From: Pilatotrama ljubarskyi
Lineage: Eukaryota; Basidiomycota; Agaricomycetes; Polyporales; Polyporaceae
Assembly: GCA_022385805.1 (NCBI GenBank)
Contig: MU277780.1
Coordinates: forward strand, 1 to 64,000
Reading direction: 5' to 3'
DNA: 64,000 nt
Shown here: piece after piece, positions 1-12,139 of the stretch
Numbering within the stretch: position 1 is the stretch's first letter
Layout: each line of letters begins with the position of its first letter
The notes under the pieces: generated by a model
Database searches by the model: none
What the model was told of the DNA's origin: nothing
What the model saw: only the letters and a program-made list of their open reading frames with translations
Translations under genes and position numbers: made by a program

Positions 1-2699
1 CAACATCGACTGATGTAGACAAACAAATGGCATGCACTATAACATATTTGCTTTAGTAAATGAGAGTTCTTAAACGATCTAAGTGAAGTCCCTGCATAGT
101 GCCGTACAGTCGGCGGGCCACGCCTCCGCCCGATTTTGGCCTTCGTGGTGCGCACCGTCCCAAACGCGTTCCCCCTGTCCGACGGTGCTGACATATATGT
201 TTGTGCAGGGCCTCATGTTCCTGTTGGAAATTGGCGAGTGCCCTGGTCTGTAACCGGTCAGCGGAAGCTATGCTGATTGTCGTTGTCGCTGCAGGATTCA
301 CTGCAGGTACAACTCGTGTCGCCGGCCTCACGCAATTTTCTCCGATACTGAAGCTGCGCCTCGTACCCCCAGCCGTCTCCACAGAAGCGTGAGTTTGCTT
401 GATGTGCCGACCTGGCAGAGGAGTGAGTCGTTACTCACATATACCGTGTAGGTTCATCACGCCCGACCTCGTCACCTTCCGCCAGGTTGCAGTAAGTGGG
501 ATCCTGACCGCGGATGGCCCGGGACGAGCGAGTAACTCACGCTTTCCGAGTGTAGTGGCTCAGTTCTGCCGCCTTCGGAATATGCGTTGCGTCAGATGTA
601 TTGGTGACAGCGACCCTCATTTGGGTGTTGCGCCGAAGTCGCACAGGATTCAAACGGTAGGAACGGCTCTTCACTGAGAGTGTTCCATAGCCTGACTGCG
701 TGGCTTTTAAACTGGCAGTACCGACACCATAATTGAAGTTCTGATAACGTACTCAATATGCACCGGTAAGTCCACCGTCTGAATTATCCACAAGCCCCAT
801 TGATCAATGTGAGGGTCCGCTGCAGGACTCGTTACCGAGTAAGCTGAGTATTCTCACCATGCTATAGCGTCATGATAGACTGGTCCGCTAGTGTGTTCAG
901 TATCTCATTCTCGTCTTGGTACGTCCCGTACAGCTCCTGTATTCGCATATCGCGATCTACTACTAACCGGGTGAAATCACCTTCCCCTAGGTTCTAGTCG
1001 GGCCGGCCGAGTTCATCTATGTCGCCTTCGATATGGTCACCACCAAGTGTACGTTCGGAAGTGCTCTCATCCCTGCGCCGTTTTCGGTTGTGTATCACTC
1101 AGTCACTGACGACGTTCCCAGTATACGTCAACTGCGTACTCGCCGCGTACGTAGCGAGACAGTTGCGAACGTTTTCAACGGCATATAGCACTGATTTACT
1201 ATGTTCTACCGCTGCCAGGCTGAACTCGCGCCAGTCAATTCTGCCACATCCATGTCGCGGACTGTCTTCCGGGGACCATCGGTTTGACTCTTCTACCTCG
1301 GTCAGGTGTCAGCACCACCACCGTGACTGTATCAGGGGAGCAGTGGAACGCCACCATGGTAAGCGCGAACCACCGGCATGTACGTTCGAAGTGCGGCTTA
1401 ACGACAATGACATCTTCTCCTCAAGGATCGGTCGATCGACAAGCACCCTGTTATACTGGAAATCGCTGCAGGCGGAGACTCCGGCCAGGATCGCCTGGAA
1501 CCCATGGTCACTGAGACTTGAACGCGTACGAAGGGTACTCGCGAAGATGCAGCTGCAGACATAGACGCAATCCGCATAGTAGTACCTGAGGGTCCTAACC
1601 CTGTATGAGCATCACCGATAATATTTCTGTGAATGCTCTAGGAGTGTGTCACCAATTCATTTTTCTGTGCGACCCGCGCTTTGGGCCTATGACGCCGGCG
1701 TCCAGTTTTAGTGGGTAAGATGTTCCAAGTTCGATCCACCTGGACGGCTTCCGAGTCCCTTCGTCAACAACAACAACCACCCATGACGCTCTAGGGATCG
1801 CGTCTCTCTACGGGGGCTGGATGACCAGCTTAGAGCAAGGGATGACATTGCGAGCGATTGCCAATCCAGCGATGAAGCTCCACGGACAGAGTTTGTGCGC
1901 CGGGCCCAGCCGTACTATGGTCAGGACAGTGTAACGCACTAGACTCGTATGAGCGGGGGGGTCAATGGAGCTACGCTGCCACTAATCCCCTGCCAGTGAC
2001 GCTTGCAAGAGAGCATTGTCGTACATGCGTTTAACCCGCATCTGCCAACACTTTGACCTGCAATCATGTACTGGCTTACATGAAGTTCCGCCGCTAAGCT
2101 TCTGCCAGAGTCAAGGGTTCCTGTATTTTGCGTCTCAGCAGATAAACGTCTTTAGAAGACGAGTAAAAGTATGTCAAGCCGATGGACCAGCAGATGTAGC
2201 GGGGAAACAAGACTCCAGGCACACCGCGACGAGCGACTCGATCACGCATGGAGCATGCCACCAACGATATGGTGATCGAGACATTCCTCGATGTGCGCTC
2301 AATCGCTTCGTCGCCATGAGGATGTTGAGACAAGGTAGAGTACGAGGGAAAGGAATAGAGAACTCACGCGTACGATGGTGGGACTCTGATACACGAGATT
2401 CGAGGGAAGGATAGAGTTGAGTAACACAGCCACAGATCCGAAACGCTTGGCGCCCGCTGACCATGCTGAGTCCGGAGGCGCTGAATGAAGGCACCGCCAA
2501 CTTCCACCTGACCTCGCAACCAATATCTACGAAGAGGTACTCCTGGCCGTCCCTTTTTGCCTTGTCTGTTTGAGCTTTGGAATAGAACTGAAAATAAGTG
2601 AAGATAGCGTCCGTCCTCGAGTTCATACCGTCCACACCGACGCGTCAGCCTAACTAGCACCGTTAGCAGGGAGTCACTGCACAGTGACACACGCATCGC
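1..2699. other. no gene recognised
   Basis: I see no conserved family, tRNA or repeat here. Short open frames exist on both strands near the right end (for example minus strand about 2174-2696), but none has a recognisable domain. They overlap what should be the promoter and 5' leader of the deubiquitinase gene that starts at 2700. A spliced gene with small exons could have been missed. Confidence 0.5.
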
Positions 2700-4208
2700 A
2701 TGGCGGACCCGACACTTACAGAGACCCCCGCCAATGTCGAGCAGCCATCCTCAAACGATAGCGTACAAACGTCTCTGGAGGAGGTTTGGTACCTCAAGGA
2801 GATCTCCTTCAAGTCTGACGTGGACGGGCCGCCTCGTCGCTACAAGATCATAACGCAGAACTACAACGGGTCAGTCAGTTGTGTCTCAGCGTACCCATGT
2901 AACGCATGCGCTTATTATGCTCCAGGCCGTGCTCTTTTATTGCAATCTGTAGGTGTACCGTCCCTACTCGTCATACGCACGTTTCGAGCTGATTGCTATA
3001 GGCAACATTCTCATCTTGCGAGAGCAGATCCAGATCCTACCGTTCGAGCGCACGACTGTTTCCTATGACTACCTCTCACGCTTGGTTGCGGAGTATCTGC
3101 TCTCAGCATGTCCGGACGTGGATATATCCGCCGCACTATCTATCATGCCCGCTACACGGAGTAAGTCAGTTGACTCGAATGTGCCTTTTCTTGACTGACC
3201 ATAGCCGCCACGCCGCAGAGGGCATGGACCTGAATCCCCTGTTCACGGGTTCGACACTCTTCCGACCAGCGGGGTCAGGAGGCGAACTCAAGCTGTTCGA
3301 GCAAGCGGGTATCAAGCTCGTCCACGGCTGGCTCGTCGATCCGTCCAGCCCGGAGTACGAAGTCCTGTCGCGCACCGAGGACTATGACTCCTCAGTCAAC
3401 CTGCTCGTCGAGGCGGACCACCTCACCAAGGGGCACCTCGTCGTCTCTGACGTGTCCGCGCCTTCCGAAGGCGCCTCACCGCGGGAGTCCGAATATACCC
3501 TCACCCCCGAAGACCAGCGCAAAGTGGAAGACGGCAAGTCCTGCTGATATTGATGTTCCCTGGACGATGACTGAATCCAGCTTCTCTACGAACTTCTCAG
3601 CGCTCATGATCCGGAGCTTTATCGAGAATTCGCCGTCACAGCTAACGTACTACGGGCTGTTCAACCTCGCCTCGTCGCTCGAGCCCGGCGCGCTCGTCGC
3701 GCTCTTCCGCAACTCTCACCTCTCGGTGCTCTACAAGTCGCCCGGCGAGGACGGCGCGTTGTATACCCTCGCGACGGACCAGGTTTTCCTCCATGAGTCC
3801 TCTGTGGTCTGGGAACGCCTCGAAGACATCGACGGCGGGTGGTCGACGTTCGTGGATTCAGACTTCGTGCGTTCGAGTCCCGCAGGAGGGGACTATGCGG
3901 GACACACCGCAGAGAGCGCTTTAGCTGCCTTGGAGCAGCAGACGGGAGCATTGACCCTGGCTGACCGTGCAGAGTGAGTAGTCGGCGTTTGGGAAGCTGT
4001 TCGGTTTGCTGAGATATTATACAGCGAGGCGCTCGCACGTCAGTTGCAAGCGGAGGAAGACGAGCATTCTCGAGAGATGTACGCTAGACGGACGAGAGAG
4101 CAGGAAGAGAAGGAGCGTGCTGAACGCGAGCGCGGACATGCCGCTCGTCAACGCGCTATTGACGCTGCGGTACGTCCAAAGAAGAAGTCGGATTGTACTA
4201 TCATGTAG
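2700..4208 (+). CDS. MINDY-family deubiquitinase (FAM63-like) with C-terminal CaaX box
   Basis: Predicted cysteine protease that trims Lys48-linked ubiquitin chains. I join exons 2700-2869, 2926-2948, 3002-3160, 3219-3533, 3601-3973 and 4025-4208, giving 407 residues with consistent phases. Visible family features are ITQNYNG followed by GPCSFIAICNILIL (oxyanion Gln and catalytic Cys), GMDLNPLFTG, HGWLVDP, the catalytic-His segment ALFRNSHLSVLYK, then TDQVFL and WERL. The C-terminal tail is charged and helical, resembles a ubiquitin-interacting segment, and ends Cys-Thr-Ile-Met, a CaaX prenylation signal as in animal MINDY1. The catalytic Cys lies on a 23-base exon. The fourth intron is GC..AG. 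The gene is convergent with the next one, 120 bp away. Family assignment is firm; exon 2 rests on motif and phase. Confidence 0.88.
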
Positions 4209-4328
4209 ACCGGGTTAAGATGCGGAGCTCACCCTATTTATTTTAACTCACGGCTTTCGGGCCTTGAAGCAGTCTCGATAATCATCTTTGAGTAAGTGTA
4301 CTCATCCGCACAATTATGACGAGCTGGT

Positions 4329-5218
4329 CTAGGCAGAGACCTTTTTACAACGGAGCTTATGATGTGGCCAATCTCCCTTCTGACAAGACGATGCGCAGTA
4401 TTTGGCGGTCCTGCACGCCGAGCAAGTGAGCAGAGCAGCGTTACCACTCGGCGCGCGCCCACAGAAGTTGCAGATCTGGCCTGCAAGCCTCTGGCGCCGT
4501 CTGTCCTCGTCGTCCACGACCGTCCATGTATCCATCCGGAGTCCAGCCTGCGCCAGCCGCCGGGTGCTATCCACCATACTGCGCGGCGACTTCCCATCCG
4601 TGTCCTTCATGTCGATGTTTCCGCCGTGGTCGAGATACCACTTCAGTGCCGTCGCGGCGCGACGGACAACCGCCTTGTCCCGCGGGTCCCAGGTCATGAC
4701 TTGCTCGTGCGCAGGCGTGCCTCCATAGCGGTCCCGGTGGTTCACGTTCCCACCCGCGTTGTAGAGTATTTGGGCGTATTCGGGTTCGAAGGCGGGCTTT
4801 GTGGAGATCGCGTGATGCAGCGCGGTGGAACCTGAGAAGTCCATCCCGTCGACAGGGACCTTGAGCTCTTCTATGAGCCAGCGAGCAATCTTGTGGTGCT
4901 CCTCCTTAGACCCCGGGTTGATGAGGGACGAGAGGAGATGAGGTTGTAGACCGGTACACGGGTAGGGCCCCAGCGCTTGAGGGAGATCTCCTTCATAGCT
5001 GTGGACCGGGCAGCCTCTTCGTCGGTGGCCAGCGTTCGGAAGTGGGCGAGCCGTTCTTCGTAGATGCCTTTGAGCGCGTCTAAGTGACCCATCATGACTG
5101 CCTGACCAAAACGGTCGAGGTCGCGCCCGGGCTCCAAGCTGTTGCTCGAGCAATAGGTCCGCAGCCGCTGCGACTCTGCTCCGGAAAGCCTCTCGTCACT
5201 TTGCAAAAATGAGTACAA
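4329..5218 (-). CDS. ankyrin-repeat protein with C-terminal MYND zinc finger (5' end uncertain)
   Basis: Reading leftwards, the N-terminal part contains PGRDLDRFGQAVMMGHLDAL. The middle has ankyrin-like units (GSTALHHAIS, AGGNVNHRDRYGGTPAHE, HGGNIDMKDTDGKSP). The C-terminal MYND finger has the Cys/His series CNFC, C-x2-C, YC, C-x-K and H-x3-C. MYND fingers are protein-interaction modules. The reading frame changes between about 4904 and 4952. This is either a one-base lesion near 4935 or a weak 47-base intron at 4905-4951 (donor GTCTAC) that restores phase. No in-frame ATG is visible at the upstream end; an AG at the start of the open frame suggests a missing first exon or a start I cannot place. 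Family is clear, gene model is not. Confidence 0.7.
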
Positions 5219-5861
5219 GGCTCAGCGGAGTACATTTTAGCGATCGAGACCTACGTGCGTACGAGTTCCTCGATAGACCTCAAGGCCAACAATGTGTCAG
5301 CACTAACACTACTTGGTCCACGAGTCGAGGAATGCTGACCTGCCCAGCCCAGAATCTGGAGGGACGAACTGCTGTGAACGGAGACGTTCTGAATATGCCA
5401 TGACAAGAGAGCCTGAGTGGTGGTAAATCGCGAGGGCTGCGAGGTTTTAATGGAGGAGTGGCTGAAGACAAAAAGGTTAGAAACGATGCAAAGAATGTTT
5501 GCAAACCTGGATGCCCCTTTTCGGCGAACGGTGTCGTGCGAAACCGCACGGCCCGGGGTGCCGGAAGTGCCGAGTAAGGCAGGAGGTGCGACGGTGGCGC
5601 TCGGCCAACAGACTGCGACCTACCTGTACCACTGCTCGTCCTGCTCTGCTCGCTGCTCTGCGCGCTGTTAGTCTGCCACCATTCCTGCTGGATTTGCTCA
5701 ACTGCTAGAGCGGCCTGTGAGTAAAAGAGTGTAGCCGCGAAGATTGGCTGAAATTGAGCGAGGCGTAGCTTGCGGCCTCTTCGAGAGACGTTGAGGAACA
5801 AATCCCGCTCCGGCAGCTCAGCCATTCGGCCACCTCGCACTTTGACCTCGCTCGGTTCGCC
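5219..5861. promoter_or_regulatory. divergent intergenic region, ankyrin/MYND gene and phosphate transporter
   Basis: This stretch of about 640 bases separates the 5' ends of a minus-strand and a plus-strand gene, so it should carry both promoters and leaders. The open frames inside it have no recognisable domain. I see no distinct TATA box or phosphate-response element that I would defend. Confidence 0.4.
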
Positions 5862-8800
5862 ATGAAGTTCAGGTGCGCGTGCATCAATATATGAGGTCGC
5901 GATACAATGTTGAGGGGCAAAGACTCGCAGTTCGTCGCTCAAGTTCAATGCGGTGTCAGAGTGGTGGGATGAATACATAGCGTGCGTCTCCTCTAGTCCG
6001 TCGCTCTGGATTGGCCACCGACATTGTCCAGCTATGACGCCCTGAAGAAGTATGTCTACCAGCTTGAGAAGCAGAAAGCTGGCCTCCAGGAGTCCTTCCA
6101 CGATCTTGAAGCAAACGAAAGCACGTCTCTTATCGGCGCAGGCTCAGAGGCAGCGAGCACCGACGCCCTCTTCATCCCCCTCCTCGACCGCGAGCTCAAG
6201 AAGGTCTGCCTATTCTATGAAAGCGAAGAACAGCGTCTCGCAGATGAAGTCACGACGCTGCAGCAAGAGATTGAGCAGCAAGAGCGCATCGGTCCATACG
6301 CAGGACCGCAGTACTTCGATGACGACGGAGATGCAGATGCGGATGAGGAGGAAGACGACGACGAGTTCGACATACACAGTCCAGTACGCGACCGTACGAA
6401 GTCTCCCGCACGGCGCCGCCGGCAACACTCTCGTTCAGTCAGTAGTGCTGGTCCGCCAGCGCCATCAGGTACGTCCGTATCTTCCATTTGGCATGTTAGC
6501 GTCTAGGACACATGCATAGTGAATGTGGAAGGGGCACGAGCGTCGGGTTTGCGTCCTGGACGCTGACAGGCTGGCAGCCGGTCTACCTTGAATCGCAGCT
6601 GACATATCCTCTGCTAGGAAGCAGACTGAAACCTGACCCGAAACGCAGGTACAGCGTCTCTTCCGATGAGCATGATGACCTCCAGGCAAGCCTGGTCTCT
6701 CTCGATCCCAATCCTGACCGGCAGGGTACAGGGCGGGGCAACAGCAAGTCTCCGCTCGTCCGGGCGAAATCCCTGGCGAACAAGCTCAGGGACAGCCTGA
6801 TCTCGACGGGATCGACCAGCTCGCAACCGGAGACGGTATGGACCGCGCGGAATAACTACGCTCAGGATACGCAACTGCTGTTCAAACGCAAGATCACAAG
6901 GACATACGTGTTCGCGACGTCCCTCAAGTCCTATGTAGAGCTCAACTATGCCGGCTTCCGCAAGATTCTCAAGAAGTGAGCGAATATCGGCTCCCAGGAC
7001 TGCATGCGTACTGACCAATAGGTGAAGGTACGACAAGGTGACAGAGAGCGACCTTCAGGACCGTTACCTGCACGACGTCGTGGAACAGGCGCCTCCATTC
7101 CAACAGGCGACCAAAGACCGACTGAATGCCAAGATCGCCCAACTCGTAGACCTCTACGCGCACTGCGTGACGCACGGGGACACCGTCGAAGCCCGCCGCC
7201 AGCTCAAGCTACACCAGCGCGAGCACATCGCATGGGAGCGCGACACGGTCTGGCGGCAGATGATCAGTCAGGCACGACGTGGTGGCGGAAGCGACGAGAA
7301 CGGGATGATCACAATGGGCGGAAGCCTCATCGTCGAGCCCGAGCAAGGCCTGCTGGACGTCCAGACCCCCATTGGGCGCGTGAAGCTCACGTCCAAGATG
7401 CTATATGCGGCTGTTGCGGTGGCCGTATTCTTGGTCCTGCTGAACGTCCAGGTAGTGGACGGCACGGAGGCGAATAAGTGCTTGGCTGTCCTGGTGTTCG
7501 CGACGATCCTGTGGGCGACGGAGGCGATTCCGCTGTTCGTGACGTCGACCCTGATACCCGCGCTGTTCGTCTTGCTGCGCGTCATTCGGTCCCCAGACGC
7601 AGAGCCGCTCGACCCCCCGGCTGCGACGAAGCACGTCTTCTCGGTCATGTTTTCGCCGACTATCATGCTCCTGATTGGTGGTTTTACCATCGCCTCCGCT
7701 CTCAGCAAGACCGCTATCGACCGCGTGATCATCACGAAGGTGCTCAGTCTGGCGGGGACCCGTCCAAGCATCGTTTTGCTTGCATTCATGGGTGTCGCGT
7801 GCTTTGCGAGCATGTGGATCAGTAACGTTGCGGCTCCAACCTTGTGCTTCACCCTGATCCAGGTCCGTTGACCTCCCCCACCCAGTTGTACAACATTGAC
7901 GGATTGTTGCAGCCCATACTGCGGACGCTTCCTCCCAAGTCTTCGTTTGCGCCATGTCTGATCGTGAGTGGTGTCTGCTGCTCCTATATGCTCTTGTGTA
8001 TCTCACAGCGCCGTAGATCGGCATCGCGCTTGCCGCGAACATTGGCGGTCAGAGCTCCCCCATCTCTTCACCCCAGAACCTCATCGCGCTCAGTGCCATG
8101 GACCCCCCTCTCGACTGGGGCTCCTGGTTCGCAGTTTCGCTGCCCGTATCCGCGATTTCGATCGTGCTCATCTGGCTGCTACTACTTGTGAGCTACCGCC
8201 CGGCGCGCTCGCCCGACGGGGAGGGCGAGATCGAGGTGAAGCCGGTGCGCGCCCCGAAGGAGCGCTTTTCCGCGAAGCAGTGGTGGGTGTCGTTCGTGTG
8301 CCTTTTGACGATCGCGCTCTGGTGCGTCGCGCATTCGATCCAGGGCGTGGTAGGTGACATGGGCGTCATCGCCATCCTGCCAATTGTGGCGTTCTTCTCG
8401 ACTGGAGTTCTCAAGAAGGTACGTACCCGTGTCCAGTGCTTCATCACAATAGACTGAAGACTGAGGTTGCGTGCGTAGGATGACTTTGAGCAGTTCCTTT
8501 GGACGGTCGTATTCATCGCCATGGGTGGCATCGCGCTAGGAAACGGAGTTACGAACAGCGGTCTGCTCGAAGTCCTTGGAGAAGGCATCCGCAAGGCCAT
8601 CTCGGGCCTCGACCTCTACCCCGTCGTGTTGCTCCTCTCTGTGATTGTACTGGTAAGTCGTTCATTGTTTGAGGTACCGAGTTTACCCGCTGATTGCACT
8701 GGACATCCCCAGGTCATCTCTACCTTCATCAGTCATACTATCGCCAGCGTCCTCCTGGTGCCTATTGCCAAGGAAGTCGGAGCGAGCATGCCTGGCGATC

Positions 8801-9193
8801 GTTCCAACCTGCTCATATTCATCACTGGGCTCATTTGCTCGACCGGCATGGGCATGCCAGTTTCGGGGTTCCCTAACCAGACTGCGTAAGTCTCTCTAGC
8901 TGGTATGCTACGAGATGAGGGTGGGTGGCTCATAGCGACGTCCGTTCGGTAGTGCTACCCAAGAAGATGAGTTCGGGCAATTGTACCTATCAAACGTGGA
9001 TTTCTTGAAGAATGGCGTGCCCGCGAGTATAATCGCGACGATGGTAAGGCTCATCTCCGTCATGCGCTCACACAGGGCTGACTCCTCGGCATAGGTCGTT
9101 TCGACGATTGGTTATCTACTCATGCAAGCCATCGGGTACGTCCCTACAACCCCTGCCAGGCGCATAGTTGCTTATCACCTGTGTAGACTGTGA
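5862..9193 (+). CDS. PHO91: SPX-domain low-affinity phosphate transporter (SLC13/DASS type, Pho87/90/91 family)
   Basis: Integral membrane phosphate carrier with an N-terminal SPX regulatory domain that senses inositol pyrophosphates. Exons: 5862-5872, 5931-5981, 6032-6468, 6618-6975, 7028-7862, 7913-7963, 8017-8418, 8479-8652, 8713-8885, 8953-9043, 9095-9135 and 9187-9193, giving 876 residues with no frame conflict. The SPX start is MKFSSSLKFNAVSEWWDEYI. SPX ends near KSYVELNYAGFRKILKKYDK. The transporter half has the SLC13 signatures ILWATEAIPLFVTS, SNVAAPTL, NIGGQSSPI and FISHTIAS, with about ten hydrophobic segments. The first and last coding exons are 11 and 7 bases. In yeast, Pho91 is vacuolar and Pho87/Pho90 are plasma-membrane; the sequence alone does not choose between them, so the symbol is tentative. 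Confidence 0.93.
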
Positions 9194-9738
9194 TTCAAGC
9201 TGTGATTTCCGGGATAGCTGTGGTCACAACGATGTTGCCGAATACCGCCCCAATTCGCCCGTTCTCTGCGCTCCTCTCAGAACCCTTACTTGGGACTCGG
9301 AGACCATATATAACCTAGTGTTGCTTTGAATTTATCGCGTGTTTAGACCATGCCTACATTTGCGTCACAGTTCAGAACTGGGAGCCAAACCGCGACAGGA
9401 TCGTTCAGTTAGATATTGCACAGTAAGCCATTCGATGGAAGAAGTTCGGACCGCAGATACAAGGCAGAGGGCGGGACAGATACAGCATGAACCAGACGAA
9501 GATCGTGTCGTGTCATGGGGCATGAGGGTCGTAAGGGGGTCGTAATCGGTCGTGAGATGGGTCGTAAGCAAGAGTATAAACATATCGCCAAAACGAGCAG
9601 AGCCTTTGAACGAGAGTGCACAGAATGAGGAACGAGGAATGGAGAATCGAGAATGTGGTCCATAGGTATCGGGGATGTAGGGTAGACAGGGAAGACAAGG
9701 CGGCTCGCTTGGCGTGCCGTACAAAGAGGAAGTCGTGG

Positions 9739-12139
9739 CTACGGCTTCCATCCGGAGACGGCGCCTCTGCCTACTACCTTACGCAATACGACTTGCAGCA
9801 CAACAGCGCAAACGCCAAGGCCGACGAGGAAGACATAGGAAGGGAGGTCCGATACGCTGGACGGCTGATCGTCCTCGTCGTCCTTGTCTTTGCCCCGCCG
9901 TGTGACCGCACGGGGCTTTTGAGCTGCGGACGAAGAGAAGAGCCCTGGAGAAGATTGCAGACGGCGGACCACGTCCGGGATCACAGCCTGCAACGCTGAG
10001 GCTGAGGCAGATGCGGAGGAGGATAAACATTTTTCCTGCGACCCAGAAGGCAGATGGCCACAGGCTCTGGCGTCTGCAGCACCACTTGATCCGGATGCAA
10101 GATCGGAGGAAAGGAAGAGGACTGGGCTCGTACCAGCGGCAGCAATAGCAGGGTCATCGCTCTGAATCTGCACGTCGACCATAGCTGAGGTGCCGGTCGA
10201 CTGCACGCCGATCTCCACGGATGCTCGGAACTCGGGCTCTCTCGGTACAGCCGCGGGCTTGGTGAGTGCGTCTAAGCGCAGCGCGGCGACGTCTGCCTCG
10301 CGATGGGCTTCGTTGGCTTCGAGCTCGGCCACCTTCTGCTCGACGGCTTCCAACCGCGCACGGAAGGTGTCAAGAAGAGCGCGTGTCTCCACGATCTCTG
10401 CTTCGAGGAGACGCTCCAGCTGGCTCGGTTCCGGTTCCTCGGTGGGAGCGCTTTCATGTGTCTCGGGAACGTCCAGGACGTCCGGAATGTCGGGGACCGG
10501 AGGAAGAGGCCTTGACTGCGCCTCCTCCCGGGCAACAGACATTGAAGCAAGCGCCTCGTCAGCAATCACAGGCAAGTCCCCGCTCTGCAAGACCTTAGAA
10601 GCGACAGGCGGCTCCGCAGCAGCGGGGGAGAAGATCGCCGTGACAACACGCCTCTCAGGGTTGCCCTTGCTGCTCCCACCGCTGCCTCTCCCGCTGCCGA
10701 GGCTAGAGACGCTCTTGTTTCCGACGAGGGTTCGCTCAACTGAGATGTCCGCGTCGCTCTCGTTCGAGGGGATGCGCTTCACGGTGACACCGGGCTCGAG
10801 GTCCATCTCTTCCCAAGCCCGTGCCCCAGTCGCGGGCTGGGCCTTGGCCATGCTGGCTAGCAACGCTTCCATCGTCGGCTCTTCCTCCTCGTCGACCAAG
10901 GGACCGGTACTAGCGCCGGTGAAGGCAGGAGGAATGGGCAGCGGGCGCCGGCGGGAAGGGCTGGGGCTCTGATCGAACACGACGCTCTGGCCTGTAGGTT
11001 GTCCCTCCTGCCGTGCCCAGCGTCGGAGGTTGGCGCGGTTGTCCGCAGCGTTGGAATTGCCGTCTTCAAGGCCACCGTCGGAGCTGAAGCTTCCACTCCG
11101 TTCCAACGTCTCAACCATTCCCCGCACACGGCCGTTCCTGTACCTCCGAGCCTTCGAACGGCCGAGGGCGGCTCCAGCAGCGTCGGCCGCTTCGTCTTCA
11201 CCAGTGGAGATTGAGGAGGACGACTCGACTGAGGACGACGACGAGTTGAACAGGGCATTATTGAAAATCTGGTTGGTAGAAGCAGATTCAGGGGAAGGAG
11301 AAGACGTGGGTGAGCCTTCAGCGCCCCAAATCCGCCCCTTCAAGACGTTCTGTCGGAGGTTGCGTAAGGCAGCAAGGAGGGCCTGACGCCATTTCTTGTT
11401 CATGCCAAGTCTGTATTTTTTTGCGTCAGCACCAATGGCTGCATCACGGAGAATATACATACGCCTCCAAGTCTTCTTCGTTCATGCGCAGGAAGGTGCG
11501 ACCACCGATCCGAGCACTCTTCACGAACGCAGCAATGTCCTTTGCGACGAGAGGAGGGAGTCCAATGGACTCAATTTCGCCCGGCTTGCCGCCAGAGGTT
11601 ACACGTAAAGCGGTCGTGAGGTAGGTTGCAAGTTGGGACGGAGTCCATAGCTTAGGGTTGTCCGGTAGATCCTCGACGGAAGGTGTAGTAGTCAGCAGGC
11701 CTGACGGAGGCAGGGGTATGATGGGCAGTGTCTCAGAGCGTCTTGGCCGCCGGCGGGGTATAGAAGCTTCATCCGCACTCACGTAACCGCCGCTGCCGCT
11801 ACCGCTTCTTCTGTCCGTCACAGCATCCAAGGCAGGTGGAATAGGTAGTGGACGAGGAGTCTCGCGAGTGGGCGACTCGGCCATGGAGTTCAGCGATTTC
11901 GTGGCGCGGTGACCCTTGGTCGAGTCCGATCTCGTAGGATTTGGGCTTAGCGGGACATAGTAGTGACGGGTCGCGTTCTCGTTGTATCCAGATGTGTTTG
12001 AACGCGTGAGAAGCGCTGTTGAGGTCGTCTTTATGGCATAGGGATGCGGGTTGGGCTTGAGGGCCGAGTCTCTCTTCGTCGATGATAGCGGGAATGGAGT
12101 AACAGGAGGCGGGGTAGTTAGAGCCGGAGTGGCGGCCAT
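9739..12139 (-). CDS. SAM-like domain, coiled-coil, tail-anchored membrane protein
   Basis: Two exons, 12139-11463 and 11410-9739, joined by a 52-base intron (donor GTATGT), give 782 residues. Residues about 165-260 form a SAM-like helical domain: LWTPSQLATYLTTALRV, then GRTFLRMNEEDLEALGMNKK, then RQALLAALRNLRQNVLKG. The centre is low-complexity Ser/Pro/Glu sequence. Near residue 590 a coiled coil rich in LEAEIVETRALLDTFRARLE-type heptads follows. The last 30 residues hold one hydrophobic segment (VFLVGLGVCAVVLQVVL) and a short basic tail, so the protein looks tail-anchored in the ER or an organelle membrane. I do not know a named homologue. It is convergent with the phosphate transporter. 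Confidence 0.85.

Noticed and set aside
2870..3001. MINDY protein apparently lacking its catalytic cysteine
   Set aside because: The Cys is recovered on the small exon 2926-2948; the first model used the wrong splice sites.
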